Below are positions 17,904 to 28,707 of a stretch of DNA of 64,000 bases, one piece after another. The stretch lies in contig NZ_CP104965.1 in the NCBI RefSeq assembly GCF_025452235.1, positions 2,352,501-2,416,500 of the forward strand. Direction: 5' to 3'. Source of the DNA: Devosia neptuniae. Its GTDB lineage: Bacteria > Pseudomonadota > Alphaproteobacteria > Rhizobiales > Devosiaceae. Numbering within the stretch: position 1 is the stretch's first letter; every line of letters starts with the position of its first letter. Both the position numbers and the translations under genes were made by a program. The notes under the pieces are model-generated. The model did no database searches. It saw only the letters and a list, made by a program, of their open reading frames with translations, and was not told the DNA's origin.

Positions 17904-18710
17904 CTATGATGCCGGAGAGCCGCCGGTTCCCGCAAAATACTGCCGCGGCGGGGCGCCCAGCATGCGTTTGAACATGGTGGTGAAGGCGGCGGCGCTGTCG
18001 TAGCCGAGGTCCAGCGCCACGCTGGTGACCGCTTCGCCATTGGCCAGGCGCGGCAATGCGCTGAGCAGGCAGGCCTGCTGGCGCCAGAGCGACAGGCTCA
18101 ATCCGGTCTGGCGGCGAAATGTCCGGGTGAAGGCGCGGCGGCTCATGGGGAGCGCCCCGGCCCATTCGTCGATCACCAGATGCGGGGACGGGTTTTCGAT
18201 GAAGCTGCGGCAGAGCGCGGCGAGGCGCGGCTCGGATGGGAAGGGTAGGCCGAGCGGCATTTCGGGCAGTTTGGCGATTTCATCGAGCAGCAGCGCCATG
18301 ACGAGATCCGAGCGCGTGGTGTTGTCTTGCGGCAGGGCGACGGCTTCCACGATCAACGCGCGGGCCAGATCGGTCAGCGCCACCACGCGCACATTGGCCG
18401 ATATGTCGGGCAGAGCCGCCGGCGAGACATAGATCGAGAGCATATGGACATGGCCGATCATATCCACGGAATGCTCGAGTTCGGGCGGAATCCACAAGGC
18501 ATGTTCGGGTGGCACCATCCAGCGGCCCTGGCTGGACGTCACCATGACGACGCCGGTGCGGGGATATAGCAATTGGGCGCGGCTATGGTGATGCGGCGCG
18601 ACGGCGTGGCCGGCGGGATAGCTCGAGGGCAGGGCGTAAACCGGCGCCGGGGCGGCCTCGATCTGGCGCAGGCGCTGCAGATGATCGCTCTGCCCGTTGT
18701 CCGGTTTCAT
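17904..18710 (-). CDS. AraC-family transcriptional regulator
   Basis: AraC/XylS-type regulator of 268 residues with an N-terminal cupin (GHAVAPHHHSRAQLLY) and a C-terminal double helix-turn-helix (MSRRAFTRTFRRQTG and VALDLGYDSAAAFTTMF). It is divergent from the MFS gene at 18803 with under 100 bases between the starts. It therefore most likely controls that exporter in response to a small ligand bound by the cupin. Confidence 0.88.
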   Translation of the reverse strand: MKPDNGQSDHLQRLRQIEAAPAPVYALPSSYPAGHAVAPHHHSRAQLLYPRTGVVMVTSSQGRWMVPPEHALWIPPELEHSVDMIGHVHMLSIYVSPAALPDISANVRVVALTDLARALIVEAVALPQDNTTRSDLVMALLLDEIAKLPEMPLGLPFPSEPRLAALCRSFIENPSPHLVIDEWAGALPMSRRAFTRTFRRQTGLSLSLWRQQACLLSALPRLANGEAVTSVALDLGYDSAAAFTTMFKRMLGAPPRQYFAGTGGSPAS

Positions 18711-18802
18711 GCTTGGCCCACTCGCGAAGTAAATTGACCAGAACACGAATGCGGGACAGGCGCAATTGGTCTATCGAGAATGCCTCAATATGGAGCGATA
18801 CC

Positions 18803-20023
18803 GTGACGAATAGTGCAGTGACTGCAGATCGGGAAGCGGGGGAACAGACGGCGTTTGCCGTCATCATGGCAGTGAGTTTCTGCCATCTGCTCAATGACAC
18901 GATGCAGTCGCTTATTCCCGCGCTCTATCCAATGATCAAAGCGGATTACGGGCTCGATTTCACCCAGATCGGGTTTTTGGGCCTGGTGTTCCAGGTTACG
19001 GCCTCGCTGCTGCAGCCCTTGATCGGCATCTATACCGACAAGCGCCCGCTGCCCTATTCCCTGCCCATCGGCATGGGCTTCACCCTGATTGGCCTTGTCG
19101 TGCTGGCCTATGCGCATTCCTATTGGATGCTGCTGGTCGGCGCGGGCGTGGTGGGGCTGGGCTCGGCAGTGTTCCACCCCGAATCCTCCCGCGTGGCGCG
19201 GCTGGCCTCGGGCGGACGGCATGGGTTGGCGCAGGCGCTGTTTCAGGTCGGCGGCAATTTCGGTTCGGCCGTGGGGCCGCTGCTGGCCGCGTTCATCGTC
19301 TTGCCGCGCGGGCAGGGCAGCGTTGCCTGGTTCTCGCTGGCGGCATTGCTGGGCATCGGCGTGCTGTGGCAGGTGGGCAATTGGTATAGCCGTCACCGCG
19401 CCGCCAATCGGAGCCGCAAAGCCCCCGCACCGGCCGTGACCTTGCCGCGCAAGACCGTCATCATGGCCATTGCCGTGCTGGCCTTGCTGGTGTTCTCGAA
19501 ATATGTCTACATGAGCAGCCTTTCGAGCTTTTACACCTTCTACATGATCGAACGCTTTGCCGTGTCGGTACAGGACGCGCAGATCCTGTTGTTCGTGTTC
19601 CTGGGCGCGGTGGCCATCGGCACGGTGGCGGGCGGACCGATCGTGGACTGGTTCGGCACCAAATTCGTGATCTGGCTGTCGATCCTGGGGGCGCTGCCGT
19701 TCACCCTGGCGCTGCCCTATGCCGATTTCACCTGGACGGTGGTGTTGACCTTCATCATCGGGGTGATCCTGGCCTCGGCTTTCTCGGCCATTGTGGTGTT
19801 TGCGCAGGAATTGGTGCCCGGCCGGGTTGGCATGATTGCAGGCCTGTTCTTTGGCTTTGCCTTCGGCATTGGCGGAATTGGTGCGGCGGTGCTGGGCATC
19901 GTGGCGGACCGGACGAGCATAGAGTTCGTCTACCAGATCTGCTCCTATCTGCCGCTGCTGGGCCTGTTGACCATTTTCCTGCCCGATATCGGCAAGGGCC
20001 GGCGCAGCAAGAAGGCGGCATAA
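18803..20023 (+). CDS. MFS transporter, fosmidomycin-resistance (Fsr) type
   Basis: Twelve-helix major facilitator of about 406 residues. SFCHLLNDTMQSLIPALYP near the start and VFHPESSRVA are strongly typical of the Fsr group, whose E. coli member exports fosmidomycin. GTG 18803 is chosen because GGAGCG is about seven bases upstream. The gene pairs with the divergent AraC regulator. The substrate in this organism is unknown. Confidence 0.87.
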   Translation: MTNSAVTADREAGEQTAFAVIMAVSFCHLLNDTMQSLIPALYPMIKADYGLDFTQIGFLGLVFQVTASLLQPLIGIYTDKRPLPYSLPIGMGFTLIGLVVLAYAHSYWMLLVGAGVVGLGSAVFHPESSRVARLASGGRHGLAQALFQVGGNFGSAVGPLLAAFIVLPRGQGSVAWFSLAALLGIGVLWQVGNWYSRHRAANRSRKAPAPAVTLPRKTVIMAIAVLALLVFSKYVYMSSLSSFYTFYMIERFAVSVQDAQILLFVFLGAVAIGTVAGGPIVDWFGTKFVIWLSILGALPFTLALPYADFTWTVVLTFIIGVILASAFSAIVVFAQELVPGRVGMIAGLFFGFAFGIGGIGAAVLGIVADRTSIEFVYQICSYLPLLGLLTIFLPDIGKGRRSKKAA

Positions 20024-20029
20024 TTCCTG

Positions 20030-20057
20030 GGGCTCTGCCGAGATATCGGCAGAGCCC
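20030..20057. terminator. hairpin between convergent genes
   Basis: A perfect 12-base stem, GGGCTCTGCCGA/TCGGCAGAGCCC with loop GATA, lies seven bases after the MFS stop and just before the end of the convergent SDR gene. It has no long T run. It could stop transcription from either side. Confidence 0.65.
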
Positions 20058-20064
20058 GTCGCTC

Positions 20065-20859
20065 TTAAACGCCGTAGCGCGGTGCGGGTGTTCCCGTCTG
20101 GCTGGCGGCGAACAGGGCATCCTGGGCAGCGTCGAAGCGCGCCCAGAGGTCCAGATCGCCCACCGATGGCAAGGTGACCTCTTCGCCGCGATCGAGCCCC
20201 GCCAGGGCAGCGTCGACCAGCGCATCGACATTCATCACCAGCTCGGCCGGAATCTGGTCGAGCGGCAAGATGGTGCCATCATAAATTTCGGTGGCGACCC
20301 CGGCGGGCAGCACCGCCTGCACCCGCACGGCAGTGTCCTTCAGTTCGGCCTGCAAGCCGCGCGTATACAGCAGCACATAGGCCTTGGTGCCGCTATAGGC
20401 CGAGGCGATCGGGGGAGCCTTGAACGCCAGGACCGAGCCGATATTGACGATGGTCCCGCGATTGCGGGCGACAAAACCGCCCAGTGCAGCGCGCGACAGG
20501 CGGGTCAATGCGGTGATGTTGACGGCAAGCAGGGTGTCGATTGCTTCCGGCGCGATGTCCATGCTGGCGCCGAGATACGAGACGCCGGCATTGTTGACCA
20601 GCATGTCGATCGAAGTATCCGCGGCCAGGATATTGGCGACCTCTGCCATACCGGCATCGCTGGACAGGTCAGCAATGACGGTTCGCACACTAACGCCAAA
20701 GGCGCTGGTCAACTCGTTCGCCAGCTTCTCGAGTCGGTCGGCGCGGCGGGCGACGAGGATCAGGTCATGGCCGCGGGCCGCCAGACGCTTGGCATAACTG
20801 GCGCCGATGCCGGAGGAGGCGCCGGTGACCAGGGCGGTGGAACGGGGAGTGACAGGCAT
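20065..20859 (-). CDS. SDR-family oxidoreductase
   Basis: Classical short-chain dehydrogenase of 264 residues. The cofactor turn is TGASSGIG, with NNAG at the fourth strand, and the catalytic residues lie in GSVLAF and YSGTK. Its start faces the LysR gene at 20957 with about 95 bases between. This pair is a common regulator/target arrangement. The substrate is unknown. Confidence 0.88.
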   Translation of the reverse strand: MPVTPRSTALVTGASSGIGASYAKRLAARGHDLILVARRADRLEKLANELTSAFGVSVRTVIADLSSDAGMAEVANILAADTSIDMLVNNAGVSYLGASMDIAPEAIDTLLAVNITALTRLSRAALGGFVARNRGTIVNIGSVLAFKAPPIASAYSGTKAYVLLYTRGLQAELKDTAVRVQAVLPAGVATEIYDGTILPLDQIPAELVMNVDALVDAALAGLDRGEEVTLPSVGDLDLWARFDAAQDALFAASQTGTPAPRYGV

Positions 20860-20956
20860 TTTCTAGTCTCCATGGGGTGATGGAAAGGAGATAGGACAAG
20901 TCGCTTCTCTGCATTAGACTGACCAATGTGATTGGGTTTATTGGTGTGGTCGATAA

Positions 20957-21850
20957 ATGAAGCGTGAGGATCTGAGCGATCTGGCGGCGTTCCTGGCCGT
21001 GGCCGAGGAGCGCAGTTTCACGCGCGGCGCGATCCGGCTTGGCCTGTCGCAGGCGACGCTGAGCCAGACGGTCAGCAATCTCGAACGGCGCCTGGGGCTG
21101 CGCCTATTGGCGCGCACTACGCGCAGCGTACGCACCACCGAAGCGGGCCAGCGCCTGCTGGAAACGCTGCGGCCCGCCCTTGCCGATATCGATGCGCAGG
21201 TGCAGGCGCTCATCGCCTTGAGCGACACGCCTTCCGGCACTATTCGGCTGACCAGCATCCGCTTTGCCGCCCGCGCCCTGGTGCTGCCGGCCCTGTCGGC
21301 GTTTCGCCAGGCCTATCCGCGCGTCAAGGTGGAAATCTCCGCCGAGGATGCCTTCACCGATATCGTGGCGAGCGGCTTCGACGGGGGCATTCGCTTTGGC
21401 CATCAGGTGGAAAAGGACATGGTGGCGGTGCCCATCGGCCCCGATGCCCGCGTGGCCGTGGTGGCAGCGCCGGGCTATTTCGAGCGCCATGGCAGGCCGG
21501 AAAATCCGCGCGATCTGGCCCGGCACGATTGCATCAATTTCCGCATGGCCAGCGCCGGCAGTATCGCCCGCTGGCAATTCTGGGAGAATGGAAGGGCGCT
21601 CGACGTCAAGGTCGATGGCGCGCTCACGGTCAATGACGGCGATCTGCTGGCGCAAGCCGCTCTGGACGGGCAGGGGCTGGCCTATATTTTCGAGGATCAG
21701 GTGGCCGAGCACTTAAAGAGCGGCCGACTGCTGCGCTGTCTCGAGGCCTGGTGCCCGCCCTTGCCGGGATACCACCTCTATTATCCCACCAGGCGGCAGA
21801 AGACCCCGGCGCTGGCAGCACTTGTGGAAGCGCTGCGCTATCGAGCGTGA
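20957..21850 (+). CDS. LysR-family transcriptional regulator
   Basis: LTTR of 297 residues. The N-terminal helix-turn-helix is FTRGAIRLGLSQATLSQTVS, followed by LERRLGLRLLARTTRSV. The C-terminal effector-binding domain is complete. The sequence resembles the subgroup that regulates a divergent SDR gene. It probably regulates the SDR at 20065-20859 and itself. Confidence 0.9.
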   Translation: MKREDLSDLAAFLAVAEERSFTRGAIRLGLSQATLSQTVSNLERRLGLRLLARTTRSVRTTEAGQRLLETLRPALADIDAQVQALIALSDTPSGTIRLTSIRFAARALVLPALSAFRQAYPRVKVEISAEDAFTDIVASGFDGGIRFGHQVEKDMVAVPIGPDARVAVVAAPGYFERHGRPENPRDLARHDCINFRMASAGSIARWQFWENGRALDVKVDGALTVNDGDLLAQAALDGQGLAYIFEDQVAEHLKSGRLLRCLEAWCPPLPGYHLYYPTRRQKTPALAALVEALRYRA

Positions 21851-21984
21851 AGATATTATCGTTCGATGAGAATTGCTCGCGCAGACCAAAATAAAGAATG
21901 TAAATTCAAAGGCTTTACTTCCATTCTGGCTCAATTATCGTTCTTCTTTCGGAGTGTTTCGGCTCAATCATCTCGGTAGCAAAG

Positions 21985-22007
21985 AAAAGCCCCGCTGCCG
22001 GGCCTTT
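21985..22007 (-). terminator. terminator after the TniQ-like remnant
   Basis: On the minus strand a stem of AAAGGCCCG and CGGGGCTTTT around a short loop is followed by CTTTG. It lies 18 bases after the last readable codon of the remnant at 22025. This is a leftover of a once-functional transcription unit. Confidence 0.55.
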
Positions 22008-22024
22008 CGTTTTGGATGCGGATT

Positions 22025-23045
22025 TTACTTCGAGGGGTGTCTGCTGACTTCGCTTCGACGAAAATGGGTCGCGGGTATGACTGGGCGGGTGAGGGCGGGA
22101 ACCACTCCATTCTGCTTCATCAACTTTTTGATGCGCAGTGGGTGAACACCCATCTCTGCCGAAACGTCGAGAAGCGAAATGTACCGCTCGGCAAAGGCTT
22201 CCAATTCGCGAACCTCCAGCAGCCTTTGGACCTGTCCGCAGATTGGGCTGTTGAATGGGGATTATGCCGGCGCGGACAATTTTTGAGAACAAAGGATAGC
22301 TGATGTCCAAGAGCTCCGCTTCCTTTGGTACAGTCACGAATCCAAGCGGCATCTCGTGCGTGATTGCTTTGACTTCTCGTGGATCTACCGGAATGGAAAG
22401 CATTCCCTGTTCGGCTTCGTTGTACCCAACATGGGAAATCCCTTTGGACAAGATCATCTTTACGATTCAGTTCAACGGTGTTCGTGCTCGTCCAACGGCC
22501 CTGGGTATCGGATGCATACTGTCATCGCCGTTCCATTTCTCGGCGTGCGTACGCAAGCTAGCCAAAGGCGTCGAGGTCGGATTGACATAGCCTTTCGCTC
22601 TGCTGCCTTTTGCGCCTGGCAAATGCACGTGCGGAACCAGCCCTGCATAAAAGATTCGTTTCACCAACTGCAGGCTTAAGACCAAGATATTTGAGCGCCA
22701 CCCTTTTTGTCATACCCTCCTCAGTCTCACGAAGTTGGTCTTCGAAACTGGAGGCCTCGAAAATAAAAATACTGTCATTTGGCCCAGCGACAGTGCGGCC
22801 TTCAACGCCCAAAGCCCGCAGGCGCTTCTTCAACGTTTGAGAGGTAATGCCGTATTCTTCGCTGGCGGACCTGGCGCTATGGAGTTTCCGATCCTGGACT
22901 GGAAGGCCGAACACCACATCGCCTTTGCCTACGGGAACGGTCTCCACGATGTAATCGTGCAGAATTTTCTGGAAATCTTCCAGGCCCCCATAAGGGCGAT
23001 TTCCAGGCGACACAAAGTCACGAAGATTTCGAAATGCCTCCCTCT
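22025..23045 (-). pseudogene. degenerate TniQ-like gene (C-terminal part)
   Basis: Read in the minus direction, segments in different frames join into one protein-like series. DYIVETVPVGKGDVVFG, HSARSASEEYGI and QTLKKRLRALGV come from 23013 down to 22558. MLSIPVDPREVKAI, AELLDISYPLFSK and VRAGIIP follow. RELEAFAERYISLLDVSAEM and HPLRIKKLMKQNGVVPA end at the TAA near 22025. The order and wording resemble the C-terminal repeats of TniQ-family (transposition-associated) proteins. The N-terminal half is missing, and at least two frameshifts and in-frame stops are present. Local base composition is more AT-rich than its neighbours. The family name is inferred from memory of the repeats, without a search. 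Confidence 0.5.
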
Positions 23046-23056
23046 AGGTGTGCCCC

Positions 23057-23426
23057 ATGAAATCCGTCCCCATCCAAACCCGCCCACGTCCACCTGCCGA
23101 ACGCACCGGATGCGCCGTGGAGGTGACGCTCTCGGTCATCGGAGGGTTGTGGAAGCCGGTGATCCTGTTTCACCTGCTCAATGGCAAATTGCGCTTCAAT
23201 GCCCTGTGTCGCGTGGTCCCCAACGCAACGGCGCGCATGGTACGCTCCAGTTGCGAGAGCTGGAGCGAGATGGGTCATCAATCGCATTGTCTATCCGGAG
23301 GTGCCGCCGCGAGTGGAATATGAACTGACCGATCTTGGCCGTTCGCTCGAGCCGGTTCTCCTCAGCATGCGCAACTGGGGTGCTGGCTTTGCTGGCATCG
23401 AGCACACCGATGCGAATTGCCGATAA
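23057..23426 (+). pseudogene. HxlR/MarR-like regulator broken by two frameshifts
   Basis: The frame from ATG 23057 reads [18 protein letters not shown], then [16 protein letters not shown] and ATARMV, which is the normal start of an HxlR winged-helix regulator. At about 23240 the frame shifts to give [10 protein letters not shown]. At about 23272 it shifts again to give [18 protein letters not shown] and [13 protein letters not shown] up to the stop at 23426. Each shift is explained by loss of one base. With both repaired the protein would be about 123 residues, the usual length. It is either a recent pseudogene or two sequence errors. Confidence 0.75.
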
Positions 23427-23594
23427 TACACATCTGGAGACCTGTCTCGACACGGCAGAACTTGGGGCGGGCGTTAAGGGCTCGAAATGGCCGACATGGG
23501 TTCGATGGCCGGATTGGCACGTGTGGGTGGGGAAACCTCCAGTCCGGATCGGGCAGGGCGTGGGTTCCACCGAAATATCGGGCGCGTCCACGTC

Positions 23595-24256
23595 CAGTTC
23601 CGCCGACAGCGCTCAGGGTGGCACTATAAGCTGCGCCGGCGCGGGCACTGGCCAGTGACGTTGGCGTCACCATCAGAGGCGGCGGATCGACCACCACGGA
23701 ATAGAAATGGGAGCCGGTGAATGGGCCGCTCAGCGTGCTGTCGCTGGCCGAAACGGTGAACTGGAACGGGCCCGACGCCGCGGCGCGGCTGGACAATGTT
23801 CTACCGAGTCGGGCTCAAGCCCGGCGGCACGGCGCCGCTCGAGACGCTGAATTCGTATGGCTCGGTCCCCAGCGCCCCTCTGATCCGCTCGAAGAAAAAG
23901 GTGCCGGCGCGGGCATTTGACAGCGCCGTAGAGAAAATAGCGATGCTTGGCGCCTCCACCACCAGGGTGTAATCGGCCGATGCTTCCAGCCCGTTGATGT
24001 CGGTCGCATGCACCCTTATGGGAAAGCTGCCCACTTCGCTGGGCGTGCCCGAAATCATCCCAGCGATGGCGGAAAGCCCGCGCGGTAGCCGCGACCCCAC
24101 GAGAATGGAATAGGGGGCCTGGCCCCCAGAACCATAGAAGTCGTGGCCATAGAAGGAGCCGAGCATTGGGTACGGTCGCGGTGCGCCGCCGAAATGCGGC
24201 ACTATGCCGGCTTGGCGAGGCGCATACTTACCGACCAACAAGTGGACCAGGTGCAT
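23595..24256 (-). pseudogene. remnant of an Ig-like (He_PIG-type) repeat surface protein
   Basis: The minus strand reads LPRGLSAIAGMISGTPSEVG, FPIRVHATDINGL and YTLVVEAPSIAI, then GTEPYEFSVSSGAVPPGLSP in one frame. After a stop and frameshift comes FQFTVSASDSTLSGP, then VTPTSLASARAGAAYSATLS. The pattern (APYSxxV...GLP.GL..., xISGTPxxxGxFxxxVxATD) is the putative-Ig repeat found in bacterial adhesins and autotransporters. Both ends are missing, so this is a fragment of about two and a half repeats. Confidence 0.6.
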
Positions 24257-24278
24257 GTCTAGGCCAGGTGACCGGTCA

Positions 24279-24307
24279 CTCCGGCTTGGGCGGCAGCCAA
24301 GCCGGAG
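24279..24307 (-). terminator. terminator-like hairpin after the heat-shock operon
   Basis: A perfect 11-base stem, CTCCGGCTTGG/CCAAGCCGGAG with a seven-base loop, lies ten bases beyond the stop of the last gene of the minus-strand groES-groEL unit. There is no U tract on the minus side. It probably marks the end of that transcription unit. Confidence 0.55.
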
Positions 24308-24316
24308 CCGTTGTGT

Positions 24317-24766
24317 TTAGGCCGCCCAGAGGGCGGCTTCACCCGACAGGATCGGCGCCGGGCGAGGTGCCTTGGCGGCCGAAGGGCAGGGCGGGGGATC
24401 ATCATCATCGTCGTGGCGCCGTGATATCCCCAGGCGGCGTAAGGTGCGGACAGGTGTCCTTCTGCGCCCAAGCCGCTCGCGTGGCTGGACGACACCGGCT
24501 TTTATGGAAGCAGCGGGCTTTCCATCGAGCTCTTTGAGGGCGCCAAGTATCTTGTCGATATGCAGCACCGTGCCATCCTCCAACTGCCGCAGAGCTGGCC
24601 TGTCGCGCACGGCCCGCGCGTCGGATGCCCAGGACGCGAGGATGGCTCGCTTTTGCTCGATGGTGAGGAATGGGTCGAAAACCACATCATAGGGGTCGGA
24701 GTGCCCCTCAGCTGTATCCCGATCGTTCGTCTCATATTCATCGGATGGATAAAAACCGTTCCACAT
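24317..24766 (-). CDS. conserved hypothetical protein of the heat-shock island
   Basis: Cytoplasmic protein of 149 residues and unknown function. The N-terminal half is acidic with DPFLTIEQKRAILASWASDA, LRQLEDG and ILGALKELDG. The second half is basic with a run of five aspartates (HDDDDD) and reads as disordered. ATG 24766 lies two bases after the stop of the secreted-protein gene upstream. I have a weak impression that the FLTIEQKRAILASWASDA motif recurs next to hsp20/groEL genes in rhizobia. The position implies heat-shock co-expression. Confidence 0.65.
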   Translation of the reverse strand: MWNGFYPSDEYETNDRDTAEGHSDPYDVVFDPFLTIEQKRAILASWASDARAVRDRPALRQLEDGTVLHIDKILGALKELDGKPAASIKAGVVQPRERLGRRRTPVRTLRRLGISRRHDDDDDPPPCPSAAKAPRPAPILSGEAALWAA

Positions 24767-24767
24767 C

Positions 24768-25088
24768 TCAATCCTCCCAGACAGCAGGCGTTTTGGCCTT
24801 GCCGAGGAGCGGTATCTCACTCTCGCTCGCCCGGGGGCTGAGGTCCTTGACCTTGGATTGCAACGGATGGTCTGAAGGACCCCGCGCCAGCACTGTTTTG
24901 GCTTTCGGCCGGGCGGCTTGCGCCACCGCATTGCCAGGCCACAGGTCCTCGCCTGCAAGGGCCGTGCGCAACTCCAGCCAAGGGCCGCTGGCCTGCTTGC
25001 CGGCATTGGCAGGGATCGCGGTTGCCAGGCCTGGTGAAAGGGCCAAAGCGCAAGCAATCGCGGCAGCAGACAGTGAAATCGTTCGCAT
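24768..25088 (-). CDS. small secreted protein of unknown function
   Basis: A protein of 106 residues with a clear Sec signal peptide (LSAAAIACALALSPGLATA, residues about 5-23). The mature part of about 82 residues is rich in Ala, Pro and Lys and has no motif I recognise. ATG 25088 is preceded by AAAGGAG with seven bases of spacing, a convincing ribosome site. Being downstream of groEL and tightly followed by another small gene, it is probably in the same transcript. Confidence 0.6.
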   Translation of the reverse strand: MRTISLSAAAIACALALSPGLATAIPANAGKQASGPWLELRTALAGEDLWPGNAVAQAARPKAKTVLARGPSDHPLQSKVKDLSPRASESEIPLLGKAKTPAVWED

Positions 25089-25123
25089 TTTGATACTCCT
25101 TTCATGGGGTTCGGATTGGAAAA

Positions 25124-27242
<2,119 letters not shown>

Positions 27243-27557
27243 TCAAGCGGCCTTGCGGGCCGGCTCGGTGCTTTCGATCACACCCAGAATGTCGGATTCC
27301 TTCATGATGATGAGATCCTCACCATCGATGCGCACTTCCGTGCCGCTCCATTTGCCGAACAGCACGCGGTCGCCGCTCCTTAGGTCGGGCGCGACCAGTT
27401 CGCCGCGCTCATTGCGCGCGCCTGGACCCACGGCGATCACTTCGCCCTCCGAGGGTTTTTCCTTGGCTGTATCGGGGATGATAATGCCGCCAGAAGTCTT
27501 TTCATCGGCTTCGATGCGGCGAACGAGCACACGGTCGTGCAAGGGGCGGAAAGCCAT
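27243..27557 (-). CDS. groES: co-chaperonin GroES
   Basis: 10-kDa cap of the GroEL chamber, 104 residues. [20 protein letters not shown] includes the mobile loop with [13 protein letters not shown], and the core [11 protein letters not shown] and [11 protein letters not shown] is complete. The C-terminus has about eight extra residues (STEPARKAA). The start at 27557 is preceded by GGAGG. It is the first gene of the groES-groEL unit, 33 bases before groEL. Confidence 0.95.
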   Translation of the reverse strand: MAFRPLHDRVLVRRIEADEKTSGGIIIPDTAKEKPSEGEVIAVGPGARNERGELVAPDLRSGDRVLFGKWSGTEVRIDGEDLIIMKESDILGVIESTEPARKAA

Positions 27558-27624
27558 CCATTCCTCCATTATCAACATTGATGTCAGAGCGCGTCCTCCG
27601 GCATCCCGGGAGGAAGCAGAAAAT

Positions 27625-27653
27625 GAATTAGGAGCGCGGCAAGCGGCTTCAAG
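27625..27653 (-). promoter_or_regulatory. RpoH-like heat-shock promoter of groES-groEL
   Basis: On the minus strand CTTGAA is followed after 15 bases by CCTAATTC, 68 bases before the groES start. The same layout and a related spacer (CCGCTT.GCCG) occur before the hsp20 gene at 29271-29299. CTTGAA is the sigma-32 -35 element. The assignment is by pattern only. Confidence 0.6.
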
Positions 27654-27669
27654 AGGGGCCAGAAAAATT

Positions 27670-27705
27670 TTGGCACTCACCGGTAAAGAGTGCTGATTTG
27701 CACTC
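27670..27705. promoter_or_regulatory. CIRCE operator plus an extra half-site
   Basis: TTGGCACTC, nine bases, then GAGTGCTGA matches the CIRCE consensus with one change per arm (27670-27696). CIRCE is the binding site of the HrcA repressor. A further TTTGCACTC follows directly at 27697-27705, giving a third half-site. The operator is in the divergent region between groES and usg and lies upstream of the RpoH-like -35 box, not over the start point. Confidence 0.85.
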
Positions 27706-27764
27706 AAGCCGCTGGTGGCGTTATCTTAATTGGCGAAGCACTTGCGCGAAGGGAGAGCGGATCG

Positions 27765-28034
27765 ATGACCGATACCAGTTTCATCAAACAGCTCGATGGC
27801 TATGGCCTGACCACGGCCCAGATCCACTATCGCCTGCCGGACCAGCCTTCGCTGCTGCAGCTTTACGTATGGCAGGAATATGATCTCGCCCCCGATTTTC
27901 CCACCCTGCAGGGGTTCCTGAATTTCTGGCGGCGCGAGATCGAAGGCGCATTGCATTCGGTGTGCATTGCGCATCAGCGGCTGATCAAGCCCAGCGAATT
28001 CCGGGCCATCAACGGCGTCATTACGGTTCATTGA
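27765..28034 (+). CDS. usg: Usg family protein
   Basis: Small cytoplasmic protein of 89 residues. GYGLTTAQIHYRLPD, LLQLYVWQEYDLAP and FLNFWRREIEGALHSV are characteristic of the alphaproteobacterial Usg family (named for its place near trp genes), whose biochemical role is unknown. ATG 27765 has GGGAGAG upstream. It is divergent from groES and shares the CIRCE-containing region, so it may also respond to HrcA. Confidence 0.88.
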   Translation: MTDTSFIKQLDGYGLTTAQIHYRLPDQPSLLQLYVWQEYDLAPDFPTLQGFLNFWRREIEGALHSVCIAHQRLIKPSEFRAINGVITVH

Positions 28035-28109
28035 AATGGCCCCGCTCCGGGGAGTGGGTAACACTCCTCGGGGCAGGGCCGCAGATACCCGGCGCGGTCG
28101 GTGTGACTA

Positions 28110-28631
28110 TTAGTGCACCTGACCCTGTCCATTGATGGCGATGCGCTTGACCTTGGATTGCGCCGTGGCCGATTTGGGCAATGTCACCGTCAGGACGCCG
28201 TTCTTGAACGAGGCGTTGGCCTTGTCCTCCTCCACTTCCGAGCCGAGCGGGATGCGCCGTTCGAAACGGCCATAGAACCGCTCGGAGAAGTGCCGGTTCT
28301 TGTCCTCGTTCTCGGCGCGCTTTTCGCCTCGAAGCGTCAGCACACCGTCATCGAGCAGGAGTTCGATGTCCTTTTCATCTATACCAGCAATTTCGGCGGT
28401 CACCCTGACCTCGTTGTCGGTTTCCGAGATTTCCACATTGGGCCACCCGGCGCCCGCTGCAAACGAACCGAATGCCGGCAATCGCGTATCAAAGCCGCGG
28501 AACGCGTCGTCGAACACGCGGTTGATTTCGCGATGTAGCGACAGGAAGGGGTTCTGCTCGCTCTCGCGATAGAGAGACGGGGCCTGGTTGTCGCCGTTCC
28601 GGCCCCAGGGAATGAGATCACGTACACTCAT
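28110..28631 (-). CDS. Hsp20 small heat-shock protein (class B-like)
   Basis: ATP-independent holdase of 173 residues. The alpha-crystallin domain covers about residues 65-165, with VEISETDNEVRVTAEIAGID, DDGVLTLRGEKR and FKNGVLTVTLPK. The C-terminal IAI tripeptide needed for oligomer contacts is present in KRIAING. ATG 28631 has AGGAG about nine bases upstream. It lies downstream of the other hsp20, separated by a strong hairpin. Confidence 0.93.
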   Translation of the reverse strand: MSVRDLIPWGRNGDNQAPSLYRESEQNPFLSLHREINRVFDDAFRGFDTRLPAFGSFAAGAGWPNVEISETDNEVRVTAEIAGIDEKDIELLLDDGVLTLRGEKRAENEDKNRHFSERFYGRFERRIPLGSEVEEDKANASFKNGVLTVTLPKSATAQSKVKRIAINGQGQVH

Positions 28632-28667
28632 CTGGCCTTCTCCTTTCAATGCCATGGATTGACTGAC

Positions 28668-28691
28668 AACCCGGGCGCCAGCGCCCGGGTT
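28668..28691 (-). terminator. intercistronic hairpin between the hsp20 genes
   Basis: AACCCGGGCGC/GCGCCCGGGTT is a perfect 11-base stem with a two-base loop in the 76-base gap between the two hsp20 genes. It may stop or thin out transcription from the first hsp20 into the second. No T run follows on the minus strand. Confidence 0.6.
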
Positions 28692-28707
28692 TCGCGATAA
28701 ACCTCGG

